64,000 nucleotides of DNA from Stereocaulon alpinum (taxonomy: Eukaryota > Ascomycota > Lecanoromycetes > Lecanorales > Stereocaulaceae). The translations under genes and the position numbers were made by a program. Numbering within the stretch: the first letter of the stretch is position 1; each line of letters opens with the position of its first letter. Location: NCBI GenBank assembly GCA_018257865.1, contig JAEUBA010000006.1, positions 434,001 to 498,000 on the forward strand, read 5' to 3'. The notes beneath the pieces were generated by a model, which saw nothing but the letters and a program-made list of their open reading frames with translations, was not told where the DNA came from and searched no databases. Of this stretch, positions 21,697 through 32,077 are shown one piece after another.

Positions 21697-23022
21697 TCAG
21701 TCTTCATTATCATTGACACAGTCTCTCAGATATACCACCTTATCATACCTCATCAACAACTCTGGAATCCTGATATCATTGAGATTATCCTTGTAATATC
21801 TCACCACCCTGATCGCGCCCCAGAGCGTCACATAAAGCACCTGCAGTAAGATTGGATCTAGCATTGCATTATCCCCCACTCCCAATACGTCCACACTAGT
21901 CACATTCTTACTAAACAGCTCCAGCACAAATTCACATTGCCGGTTTGACAAAGTAATGGGAACAATCGCATCCAGGTCCGTACCAATGATGAAGCTTTTG
22001 ACATTGCTCTCTGTCCTCGTCCCATGCATCATCGTCACCGCATTGATAGTCGCCTGAATATTCAGCTTCTCTCTTACGGTGCCGTACGAAGCGTATGCCG
22101 TATTGATAAGCTTCAGCGTGTTTAGCACACGCGTAAGCGGGCTACTGGATTCACCCCACCCATCGCATGGATCAACGCTGTCATTGGAGTCAGTCGGTAA
22201 GGGATCGAAGTACAATGGCACAGCAGGGGAGATTGTAGCTGCAGCTATACCGACAGCTATGATCCAAGCGCCGCGCACATGGGCATCCCGTAGGGATTTG
22301 ATAGGGTACGGGATAGGTTGGGCTGAGGGACAGATTTGGAATGTCTCGCGGTAGAAAGGTGGGTAGCCTGCGATCAGGTTTTGAAGTTCATTTTTCGTCA
22401 ATTTGGTAGGGATCGATGCTTCGGGGAGGAGTCCTTTCAAATGGGCGACGAGGACGGACTTCCCGCCTCCTTTGGGAAGAGGGGAGATTTCCTCGAAGCG
22501 AACTTCGGCGCTTGCGAATCGCATACCGTATATGGAGGATCCGTTGCCGAACTCTTTGAGCGTTTCACTCGTCACTTGCCCGTTCTTGACGTATTTGGAA
22601 GTTGCGTATACGAAGAATGCGAGGATCGTGGTGACGTCTGTTCGGAGATAGCTTTTATTGGCTTCAAGTTGCCGTGGCTTTGGAAAAGACGCTCTCGCTC
22701 GGCGTGCGTGGGAGTTCCATCCTCGATTGAACATGATGGCTAGCGTGGAGTTCCAGCATTCAGGGGCAACAAGATGATCACTGGTGCGATTGCTGCGGTG
22801 TAGGCATGCAGCTGGAGCGGGGCCGCAGTCGTGGATTCCGAGTCTGCTGTCGGATGGCATGTCGCTCCATAGTAGTGAGTCACACTGTGCTGTCTTGGGC
22901 CATATTAGACTGCGCAGGAACCGGCCAATTGCTTGAAGGAAGTCGGCGGCCGTAGAGGATACCATCAAGGGGATGATAGCTATTGCCACGATTACGGCTG
23001 CCATCGCCCAATCCACTGCCAT
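21697..23022 (-). CDS. Hypothetical membrane protein, 441 residues
   Basis: A single uninterrupted exon. The N-terminus MAVDWAMAAVIVAIAIIPLM is a strong hydrophobic segment (signal anchor). A further membrane segment occurs near residue 260 (VRGAWIIAVGIAAATISPAV) and a third near residue 395 (PILLQVLYVTLWGAIRV). Between them lies a soluble region with SLRDAHVRGAW and ICPSAQPIPY. I do not recognise the family; proteins of this look are common as lineage-restricted fungal membrane proteins. There is no catalytic motif. The opposite strand also has open frames (22336-22743), but the 441-codon frame with coherent composition is clearly the better reading. Confidence 0.65.
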   Translation of the reverse strand: MAVDWAMAAVIVAIAIIPLMVSSTAADFLQAIGRFLRSLIWPKTAQCDSLLWSDMPSDSRLGIHDCGPAPAACLHRSNRTSDHLVAPECWNSTLAIMFNRGWNSHARRARASFPKPRQLEANKSYLRTDVTTILAFFVYATSKYVKNGQVTSETLKEFGNGSSIYGMRFASAEVRFEEISPLPKGGGKSVLVAHLKGLLPEASIPTKLTKNELQNLIAGYPPFYRETFQICPSAQPIPYPIKSLRDAHVRGAWIIAVGIAAATISPAVPLYFDPLPTDSNDSVDPCDGWGESSSPLTRVLNTLKLINTAYASYGTVREKLNIQATINAVTMMHGTRTESNVKSFIIGTDLDAIVPITLSNRQCEFVLELFSKNVTSVDVLGVGDNAMLDPILLQVLYVTLWGAIRVVRYYKDNLNDIRIPELLMRYDKVVYLRDCVNDNED

Positions 23023-23354
23023 AACGGCTAGGTTGGCTAACCGTAAGCCGAACGAGACTATGAGAAGCTGGGAGTTCGGATTGCCAATACTCGAGACTAA
23101 GGCTGAGCTTTATCTAGAAGTCCAATGTCTGGCCAGGCCTCCACACATATAGTAGTTAAGGCCTGAGGTACCGGAAACATGCCAAGGGCATTGAGGGTCC
23201 AAGCTCATCTACCTACTGCAAGCCGAGCAGCCACAAGCTTAGCGAAAGCCGAAAGGAGACAGGGACTAAGTTGCCAAGGCGACCAGTGCTTACCCGATGA
23301 CGTTGAGCATCCTCACGGCTTCTCCTTGTTGGTGACCGGTGTATTGTAGCCCAA
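23023..23354. promoter_or_regulatory. Divergent spacer between membrane protein and ankyrin genes
   Basis: About 330 bases lie between two divergently transcribed genes. No credible open frame or clear promoter motif is visible. Confidence 0.4.
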
Positions 23355-24149
23355 ATGATGAAAGAAATAGTTGCAGTGCTACTAGCTTTTCTGGTCGTTC
23401 TCCTGTCATGGATCATCATGATTGACAGAGGCAGCACGGGGAGCAATTCTGCCAGTCAAGCCAATGCGGAATCTCCTCGCATAGAGACCGAAGACGTAGT
23501 ACTTCAAGAGCATCAGGCATTGGATCAAGATGAGCAAGAATCAAAACTTATCTCCGACTGGGAAGCTGCTCATGAAGCAGCCGAATCTGGAGACCTTTCA
23601 AAACTGCGTATGCTCATCTTGGAGCGCGAAGTCCACATCGATGCTGAAGACAAGCACTCGATGACACTACTGCAAGTAGCTTCCCGCCACGGGCATCTTC
23701 CAATCGTCGAATTTCTCATCGAAAACGGCGCCGCTGTCAACAAGACTGAGCTTGATAATCGCACTGCACTGCACTTCGCCGTCATCCGCGGCCACCTAAC
23801 CATCGTACGCTTCCTGCTCGAGAACGGTGCGGACGCCAATGCACGCAAAGTACTTGGTTTGACACCTTTACACGTTCTCGCGCAAACTTCGCACACAGAG
23901 CTACTTCCACTTCTTCTTGAACACGGCGCAGATATAGAAGCGCCTGACGAGCGTGGTGACACGCCGCTGGACTGGGCCATTACGTACGGTACTGGCGTTT
24001 TGATGAAGGCGTTGCTCGAGCGGGGTGCGAGATTGAGAGAGGTGGACGCGGATGGAAGAGCGCCGATTGACAGGGCGGCTAGGCAATGGGACGTGCTGAA
24101 GTTGAGCTTTTGGCGAAGCAAGGATATGCCATTACCAGTGAACATGTGA
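23355..24149 (+). CDS. Membrane-anchored ankyrin-repeat protein (3' part frameshifted)
   Basis: The open frame gives 264 residues. An N-terminal hydrophobic anchor (IVAVLLAFLVVLLSWIIMI) is followed by a linker and about five ankyrin repeats: MTLLQVASRHGHLPIVEFLI, TALHFAVIRGHLTIVRFLLE, TPLHVLAQTSHTELLPLLLE, TPLDWAITYGTGVLMKALLE and a start of APIDRAARQWDVLK. The frame then leaves the repeat pattern (LSFWRSKDMPLPVNM). In another frame the pattern continues as ELLAKQGYAITSEHVRIGRA up to a TAA near 24208, so a one-base indel near 24108 probably truncated or altered the C-terminus. Ankyrin repeats mediate protein binding; the partner is unknown. ORF start at 23355 (or the second Met) is natural given the anchor. 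Confidence 0.8.
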   Translation: MMKEIVAVLLAFLVVLLSWIIMIDRGSTGSNSASQANAESPRIETEDVVLQEHQALDQDEQESKLISDWEAAHEAAESGDLSKLRMLILEREVHIDAEDKHSMTLLQVASRHGHLPIVEFLIENGAAVNKTELDNRTALHFAVIRGHLTIVRFLLENGADANARKVLGLTPLHVLAQTSHTELLPLLLEHGADIEAPDERGDTPLDWAITYGTGVLMKALLERGARLREVDADGRAPIDRAARQWDVLKLSFWRSKDMPLPVNM

Positions 24150-24450
24150 GGATTGGTAGGGCTGCACTCCTGTATGCTGCACAGAATGGGCAGAAGAGTG
24201 GGAAGTAATGATTTGGCTCAAAGCAAGATCCCATACATTTTCACTCTCGGGCGGACAATCTCGAGGCATTGACGGATCTACTGAAACATAATGCTGCAGA
24301 ACCGCTCAATGGAAAACGCAACTACGGTTCAGCTTACGAGGACCGCTCTTGCAAAATGCTTTTTCTGCGGTCAAATGAGTTTTCATTGCTGGAGCGGCTG
24401 GGGGGATCCGGGGCGGATCGAGATGTCAATGCAGATAACATCTAGGATTA
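24108..24450 (+). pseudogene. Decayed 3' continuation of the ankyrin gene
   Basis: Beyond the presumed frameshift, translated pieces in changing frames still look like ankyrin sequence: KQGYAITSEHVRIGRAALLY up to 24208, then after 24230 another frame reads PIHFHSRADNLEALTDLLKH and later SLLERLGGSGADRDVNADNI before a stop near 24445. The pieces have the L-L-x-x-G/N-A-D-x-N-A rhythm but lack complete repeats. This indicates loss of constraint on the original C-terminal half. Confidence 0.55.
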
Positions 24451-25116
24451 CTGCCGTCTACGTAAGCAAGGGAAAGGAAGCCGCTACCGAAAAGGCTATC
24501 GGAACCGTTAAGCGGCCGTCGTATTCGAGTTGGGGCGAAATTCTCCACCATGATCTACGATCTTACCAAGCTATGTTACGCTATAATGTTCGCGGCGAAC
24601 CCAGTCTCGCTAGTATCTACATTGACGAATAGTACGCGAATCTTTGGTAGGCATTACTCTCGCAAGGTATATCTGGGCGAATGAGTGAGATCTACCTAGT
24701 AGACTGTGATGAAGCATACCGTTCATGCTCGTTTACCCAATCTGGATTAGATATGTAAGATAGCCGCGGAAGAAGATCACGGGCTATTCATGCCCAAGAT
24801 CAGGTTCAAGACCTGCCTTATACTATACTAGCAGGCTTTCTAAATCTCGATACTGGCCCCATAATCAAAGTATAAGGTCCTTTTGGCGGCTGTAGGGGTT
24901 GTGGCGCCGGCTGTTGCCAGATGTTTGCGCTTCGAGGGACTTCCGCGAAGGGAGCCGCTCTGCTAGATCTCACCATGTGGAGACCTCGCATATGGCGCGA
25001 GAATCGTGGTGGGTGCTCCCACCCACTACAAGGGAGTCTGACCTGGACAAGGGCTACTGGCATGAACCTTCATTTAGCGGTCAATCGTCCTTCAGTGACC
25101 TGCCACAGAGCATAGC
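24451..25116. other. Intergenic, no gene seen
   Basis: No gene or repeat structure is recognisable between the decayed ankyrin tail and the small secreted protein gene. Confidence 0.45.
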
Positions 25117-25674
25117 ATGTCTTACTCACTGCTTTTGATGCTGGGAGCCTTATCTCAATTGCCTACCTTTGGCATGGCATTATCGAATGGTTCCATAACG
25201 TCTTCGACCAACAGCACCGACGCCTTGCGGACGTAAGTCAGCGAACATAGCATCGGTGAGCTCCGTCAATACTGACGCTCTCACAGCTACAACATACCAA
25301 ATTCCGACCCCGCTACTACCCTTCAGTCCGACATGACCTCCGGATTCCCATTCCACCCCCACGTCCTTCTTCTCGCCATCATTGAGTCCATGCAGCCAGT
25401 CTGCCGCCACCCTTACCTCCCTTTTCCTGCCCTCAAAACCTTTGATTTCTCGGTTGTGCGAATCATCCTTATCGCAATAGAGACGACGTCCGCTACGCCT
25501 ATGACGTATAATGTTGCGTGCACAGTCTTGAGAGGCTTGGCGGAGTACATGGTGCTTAATCAGCAGTTCCATGTTTGGGAATTTTCAGTACTCGTGGGTG
25601 AAATTTTGGTGGGAAAAGGCGCGGTCGTTCAAGTGCCCGAGAGCGCGGTTGCTTCGGGACTGACAACGTCATGA
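25117..25674 (+). CDS. Small secreted protein (167 residues), effector-like
   Basis: Two exons, 25117-25232 and 25287-25674, with a 54-base GTAAGT...CAG intron. The product begins with a signal peptide (MSYSLLLMLGALSQLPTFGM, cleavage probably after an Ala or Gly near residue 19-21), then several N-glycosylation sequons (NGS, NST) and a compact alpha/beta-looking domain: FHPHVLLLAIIESMQPVCRH and YNVACTVLRGLAEYMVLNQQ, followed by FHVWEFSVLVGEILVGKGAV. Few cysteines are present. I know similar small secreted fungal proteins without a function. Lying next to the HET-domain gene and a decaying ankyrin gene, it sits in an accessory-looking area. The function is unknown. Confidence 0.7.
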
Positions 25675-25925
25675 GAATCAAGCAAGGTGTAGGGTCCCAT
25701 GATGGATATAACGAGAGTGTTCTTAATGTTCTCCATAGTTCTATGCTGAGATGAACACCGGTTCGATGATTGAACAACACATTGGTATCTATAGCATGAG
25801 ACTCCATGACATCTTTCCTTAACAAGAAGACGTGTTAAAGTCAGGCACTGCGAAGGGATGCTTTTCTGGTCTTTGCGTGCATGTATTTGGGGCTCAGTTT
25901 CACGAGAGTCTCTATGCCGTCGTTG

Positions 25926-28128
25926 CTAGATAATGGTGACAACTCTCTCTTCGAAACCAGAGTCATACTCTGGAGACCATGGGACTGACTCGTAGTGTCC
26001 CAGCGACTTGCGGTAGACTCCGATCCTCTCAAATACATTGAGGCCTCGGTCAGGTCGTGGGAGCAGTAACAACCCCGATGTAAATGTAGCCTCATCATAT
26101 GCATGAAGACACCAAAACGTTTGGTCATCTGGAACGTTGGTATCGAAAACGCAAAACCCCATCCGTTGAGTGCCTGTTTCCGGAAACAGTAGCTCACGAA
26201 TGCCAAGCAGAGGCTCCAATTTACTAGGTATCGAGGAACAAGAGTCTGTCTTTCCTTTGGCACGCATGGGCATAAGGTCTTCTGAGCTACACCGCGCTCT
26301 TCGTAGTCCGGCACGAAGGACAAGCCGCCCGTCAGATACTGCGCCGAAGGGGTCCGGTGAGGCAAGCTGAGTACAGACTTCAAGTATCTCGAAAGCGATC
26401 ACGGGGCAAGGATCAGGGTACGTAGCATGGTTAGAAGCCACTTTCCCGTCGAGCGATGCCCAAGACCACGAGGGCGCTCTGTAAACAGCCGGACGTTGCG
26501 GGAATGGTGAGGTGAGCAGCCACCCGCAAGCCCGCGTCCAACACAAATCTTGTGCTAAATGTCTTCGCCAAAAGCCAGCAACGTATTCAGTAGTATCCAA
26601 TTTGATATTTGCTCGTTCAGCTTCTGACTCGTAAGCAATGCGGGCAAGACCTGAAAGAGCTGGAAGTTTGTCACTTGCGCGGCTTAGGTCTCGTTCTGTG
26701 TACATGTCTACGATGCAATACCAGTCCTTGAAAGTAACACTGGGCTTCCAATGATTCTTTTGGATCGTTCCATCTTCATAGGTCATCTGTGCAGGACAAG
26801 TGAAATGCATCTGGTTAGTTCCGAAATACAGTATTCGTGGGGACATCATTGACTCTTGGAGCGCCCAAGCACGGGAAGCGAGCGGCTCCTCCGATCTAGG
26901 GCGAGGAAGTGCAATTGTCATAATTTCGGGAGCTTTCGCGAATGCCTTCGGTAGCCTCATTCTAAGCGGCGGGGCTTCTTTGCTGGGTCTGTGTGTAAAG
27001 ATGCCTTGCTCACTGCTCCTTGCTGCTCCTGCGGCGATTGTAATAGTCGCGTATCGGTATATCAAATGCATTTTTGACGATTCATGTTGCCAGTCTTCGA
27101 CCGAGTCTTGAATGATACACAAGGCATCTACCCAAAGGTACCTTACGTTAAGCGCACGAGTGATCATGACAGCGTCACGAATGGTTTTCGGCAGTTTTGA
27201 AAATGGAATTCTCTGTACTCTAGCATCGAGATTTTGAGTCGTGGTTACGAGGGGTTGTGAATTGCCCCAGCAGTAGCTCAGTGCAAGATAGCGCCCATAC
27301 TTATCTCGATCAGGTATGTATAGGCGAGGCTCTTGTTGTCCGTTCATAGGTCCAACATCAATCAGACGGCTTGGAAGCAATGTGTCCTTGACAGGAGCAC
27401 ATTTGGGATGGGTTCTGTCGCACACGTCAAGCCATCGAGCGCCGAATATGCATTGCGCCTCGCAACTGAGCTCTGTATTCGTCTGGATAAACGATGAGAA
27501 CTCTTCGGTGGTACAGTCTGTTATCTCAGTATCAGAAGATTGATGTACTCGGCTAGCACTAAGGTCAAGACCAAGACTCGCCTGGGTCAATGGACAACCA
27601 CAGATTACCATAAACGTCGCCATTATTAATGCCGCGATGCCATTCAGTCGCACTAACGTCGTCACAAGAGACAGTACCTCTTTGGCAATTACCATCTTCA
27701 AGAACCCTCATTCGATCCTTCCTACCAATCAAGCTTCGCCTACAAGCAACCCATAGCATTGTTCCCTGATCTGGTGGTCGGAAGTTGATTGTTTCGAGGC
27801 CGAAGCCTCGGAGATTGCGACTGTCAGGCACCGTCCAAATATCCACGGGCGTCTCATAGCTCTCTATAAGCTCTGTCTCTGAGGCTGCGCGAAGAAGTCG
27901 ACTCCATAGTAAGAAGCACAAGGGGCATCCACGTTTACCAGACTCTCTCAAGACTATACAGTTTGGAGAATGCTGGACATCAATGAAGAGTGGGGCATCA
28001 AGTCCAAGCTTTGCGCATCTTGAGCAAAGCTTTGCTTTGATGTTGGGTCTGGAATTCATCAGTCGATCGCTAGCAGTCTCACACGGTCTATCGACAGTCC
28101 CCGGTCGTCTTGTATCATTCCCTTCCAT
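25926..28128 (-). CDS. HET-domain protein (heterokaryon incompatibility type)
   Basis: Two reading blocks: 28128 to about 27590 and about 27590 to 25926, together roughly 715 residues. The first holds paired cysteines typical of these proteins (CSRCAKLGLDAPL, then KRGCPLCFLLW). The second carries the HET domain in order: YLALSYCWGNSQ, LPKTIRDAVMITRALNVRYL, WVDALCIIQDSVEDWQHESS and IYRYATITIAAGAA, then the downstream blocks RAWALQESMMSPRILYF and APSWSWASLDG. HET domains trigger cell death or arrest upon recognition of non-self in fungi. The join between blocks is uncertain: one option is a 43-base intron from a GTGGTT donor after GDVYGNL to a TTAG acceptor; another is a frameshift. The frame upstream of the HET domain also opens from an internal Met at 27701. 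Confidence 0.85.
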
Positions 28129-29168
28129 CCTCGTGGAGTATGGGAAGAACCAGAACTTTGACCAATGGGAGTGCTAAGGTGTCTATTAGTAACTAGCGGC
28201 TTGGCAGGCTTCCTCTTCTACCATTCGAATCAGCGTTTCAGCAACTAGACGTCACCAAATCAAAGTCTTCGCAAACGACTAAATTAGGCGTTCTTTGGCG
28301 TTAGAAGCCAATCAAGTAGGGCATAGCCACCGGTACCGCTTTGAATGCGTTTGCCATACGAAGAACTTGATGCAACGGGACATCTTCCAATCCGCGCATT
28401 GTTCGACACGTTCGAGTCCAAGAAGTAAGGTGGGGGAGGACCGCAAATAGATTGGCTGACATATCCACCGAGGGCATGACCGCTTTGTTGACGCGTTTCG
28501 CTTAGCATGCAAGCCCCCATGCAGGAGGCACACCGTGTGCGCGGAACCCCACCATAGCGCTGGTCTAGACTCAGCTGATCCCAGTCACATTCCTTTGCAT
28601 GAACCACTTGGAAGAGACTTTGATGCCGCATTCTCTCGACAGTGTTAGTAGATACTGACCGTACATGTGAATATGGACCCTGACACTCAACAAGCCAAAG
28701 GATCATCAGAACTTCAGACTGCGCAGAGGTCGGAGAGCGCCTAACATAATGACCCAACAACCCAGAACACGACAATTGGGGTACGGCCCCCACAGAGTCA
28801 CGAGAGATCGGGACCAATCACCCATATAGTCAACCCTTCGGGCTAGCCGAATGGGTCGTTCAAGGCTGTGTGGGTGTAGTCATGGCTGGTCCGAATAACG
28901 TATAAGTTATACCTTGCCGTTCTTCAGCCTCCCCCTCCTCGGCCGATGTGCAAGCTCGGCGCGTGTCATCCTGTTTCTTCCTTATCTCAGCGTCTACACC
29001 GCGAATTGTTTTGCCGTTAGAGCTGAGAACAAAACAAAGCTATCCTACCTTAAGCCGAAGTCGTTCATTCTGCAGTCATTCTGGACTTGTCAAGCTCATC
29101 TTCAAGCTTGTCAGGTAGAGTTCCAGTCAGGACTAGCTGAAATCAGGTCGTTTTTGCGTTCCGCGCCG
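28129..29168. promoter_or_regulatory. Divergent spacer between HET gene and hydrolase-vWA gene
   Basis: About 1 kb separates the two divergently transcribed genes. A 177-codon frame lies at 28284-28817 on the minus strand but shows no signal peptide, domain or repeat. The frame of the hydrolase gene is open upstream to 28914 in case an earlier start is used. Confidence 0.4.
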
Positions 29169-31832
29169 ATGAAGTACACCACCACTACTGTTCGCGGACT
29201 GCCAAGAGGGACCACGAAAAGCAAAGTGGAGAATTACTTCAACCTATCGATAGACCAGGATAGCCCATGCGTGGCTGGGCCTATTGTAGATGAGCTACAA
29301 GGCAATACCTGCTCCACCACAGTCACCTTCAGGAACGAGAAGCACGGTAAACGTCGAAGCTGTGAATCTCTGAAGGAGTGCTTCAATCGTTCGAAGTTTT
29401 GTGGCCTTAGCACAACAATTTCCGTAACGAACGACTTCTTCGGGCTGACACCATTGTCCGGTGAAGCCGACGCGCCTGTACAGTATGTAACTCGGACCTC
29501 TTGAGGAAAATGACCAGAAATTGATGCTCTTTGTTGTAGCATATACCTTGTCCATGGTCTCGGAGGCCACGCCTTCAACACCTGGGCATCTGATGTGAGG
29601 GACGATAACATCGAAACTCTGAGAGCATGGCCACGCGATTTCCTCCCTAAAAGACTATCGGACGAGAATGTTAATGCTCGGGTGTACACCCTGGGCTACA
29701 ATGCCAACATGATCAGGAATGCTGCCCCCAATGCTACCGTCAACAGCGCCGCTGAAGATCTTCTGGCTTCGCTATACGGTGATAGGCAAGAAGTAGGCAG
29801 GACCTCATATACAGGGGACCGGACGTGCTGATGCTGCCGTAGAACCATCCTCGAGAGATTTATTTCGTCTGCCATTCCCTGGGTGGTCTGATTGTATGCC
29901 AGGTAAACTCTCTTGTCGAAGGGTCACGTACTTTATGGGAGGCTAGGCTGACGTTCATAGGCTCTGGTGATGGCCCTCTTCGAAGATGATGGATATCTCA
30001 ACAAACCGGAATACCGCAACCTCTTCGTGAAAAATGGCGAATGCCTCGTCAAGGGTGTTGTCTTCATGGGCACGCCTTTTCGTGGTAGTGGCCACGCGAC
30101 GCTTTTCAAGCCATTCATCAAGGCCATCAGACAGCTTAACCTGGTCACCGCTGTGAATGACAGCTTCCTGGGAGCCCTCAATGCTGATCAGCCGATTGAA
30201 GTCACAAACATCGTGCACCGATTTCAGAACGTCATGAACACGAAGGCGATTAAAGTCATTATATGCTGCGAGGAGAAACCCGTAGCTGGATCGTCTTTGG
30301 TATGTCGGCCTCAATCAATGCGCAAATCATAAGACGGCAGCTGACTTGAATCGCTCTTCCAGATAACATCCAATGAGTCGGCGGTAGCCACTTTCGGCAA
30401 ATCAGCTCTCATCATTCGTATCCATAAAGACCATCGAGGAATGGTCAAGTTCGATGACAAGAGTAACAACGACTACAAGAGCTTAGAAAATCATATCATC
30501 AAGATGATCAACGCTGTGGGTCAGCAGCGACCAACCACAGCCGGTGGGGGCTCTAACCACAGACAGGGGTTCTTAAGTGGATCCCCTGGATCATCGCCGG
30601 AACGCCGAGATGACAGTCCCGAGCAATGGCAGACGCTTAATCCTTTAGGACCTTTGCAAACGATCCAACATAACAATGTATTTGGGGACAAGCCTTTACA
30701 TTCGAGGATGGAGAGCGAGGGAATTCGAGTTAATCAGCACCGGGCAGGTACATCTTTGGCAGGACGTAACGCTTACCAAGACCTTCATGGCGCCCAGGTG
30801 GATGCACAGATAAGGCCGGCAACCCGACAACAAACATTCCCTCATGGACCTTCTGGATCATATCAATCAACCTCTCAACAGATAGGCCAACTTGATGCGG
30901 AACTTGATGGTATTAGCATTTCGAACGGACGGCGAGAACCTAATATCTTGAGGAGATCAACAGTCCCGAACGATATTACCGTCAATGATGACGACGACCC
31001 TTTCAACCGCCTAATAATGTTTGATACGGTGTTCATCGTTGATGACACTGGCTCCATGATCAAAGCCGCCCGGGACCGCGAGCCTGAAGGCCAAGATAGA
31101 TGGGCTGCTACTGCAGAAGCTCTCCAGCACATTGCTCAACTAGCGGCAAGCAAAGATCCTGACGGTATCGACATCAGGTTCTTGAAGTCGGGAAATCTTA
31201 ACGAAGACAATATCACAAGCGTGGATACAGTGATGGAGATCCTAGGTCTGATAGACATGTATGATGGAAGCCACGGCGGTGGAACAGTCTTCAAGGAGTA
31301 CCTAGCAGACGAGATAAGCCCGCGTCTGGAATTGTACCGAGACTACTTACAACAAGAATATTCGTACAAGGAAAGCCTTCGGCGACTCGCCAAGGATAGA
31401 CAGGCACGAGCCCGACTTGTCAGACCGAAGCCTCCAACTAAGCTCAATCTAATCGTCATCACAGACGGACAAGCGGACGATAGGCAGGAAGTCGAGGACT
31501 ACATCGTCGAGACAGCACTCGAACTGGACGAACTCAAGGCTCCCACTGCGCAGATTGGCATACAGTTCGTGCAGATTGGGGAGGACGAAAGCGCCAGGAA
31601 GTATTTGAAGCGTCTCGATGACGACCTTAAGCGTCGCAGTCCCCCTATCCGAGATGTGAGTTGATCGCCCATGCCCCGGATTCGACCGTCCTTGCTAACG
31701 AGTGTGACAAACCAGATCGTAGATACCACACCTTGCAACAGTCATATTGCTCAAGGGGCGGACTTTCAACAGGTTTTGGAACAGGTGTTGCTTGGAGCTG
31801 TCACTAAAGACATCGACGAGCGGAACACTTGA
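29169..31832 (+). CDS. SERAC1/SesB-like alpha/beta hydrolase fused to von Willebrand A domain
   Basis: Six exons: 29169-29482, 29540-29792, 29843-29902, 29961-30299, 30363-31655 and 31716-31832; introns of 50-63 bases; 791 residues. The N-terminus TTTVRGLPRGTTKSKVENYF is the lead segment seen in fungal SERAC1-like proteins. The hydrolase follows with the oxyanion strand YLVHGLGGHAFNTWASD, the nucleophile elbow FVCHSLGGLIVCQ (Ser near residue 200), FMGTPFRGSGHA and the closing block KDHRGMVKFDDKSNNDYKSL. A disordered Ser/Gln/Gly-rich linker of about 170 residues precedes a vWA domain whose MIDAS reads DTVFIVDDTGSM, with KLNLIVITDGQADD further on. SesB-like esterase domains normally sit at the N-terminus of fungal NLR-type proteins; here a metal-dependent adhesion-type module takes the place of NACHT and repeats. 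All motifs are intact. Confidence 0.85.
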
Positions 31833-32077
31833 GCAGAAATAGCGCTGATGCGGACGTCGCGAGTCAATATTGTATATAAATAAGCATGTATGTGCATTAA
31901 TCCAAGGAGCCGCGTACGGCAATGGGGGTCGTTAGTGGGATACCCAGGGGTTTTGTTTGGATATTGTTTCCCGCATTAGATAGACTCCCACTTATAGAGG
32001 CACTTTCATAGATCATGATAATCCAATGTTCATGTCGGAGCGATACCTGCTCTTGTCTTTCGTAGCTCTGCATCGAA

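Noticed and set aside
22336..22743. 135-codon frame on the plus strand
   Set aside because: It is a shadow of the 441-codon gene on the opposite strand.
28395..28440. tRNA T-loop-like sequence CGTTCGAGTCC
   Set aside because: The flanking arms do not pair and no D-arm or anticodon arm can be built.
28284..28817. 177-codon open frame on the minus strand between the HET and hydrolase genes
   Set aside because: Composition is not convincing and no homology is recognised; a Cys-containing patch alone was not enough.
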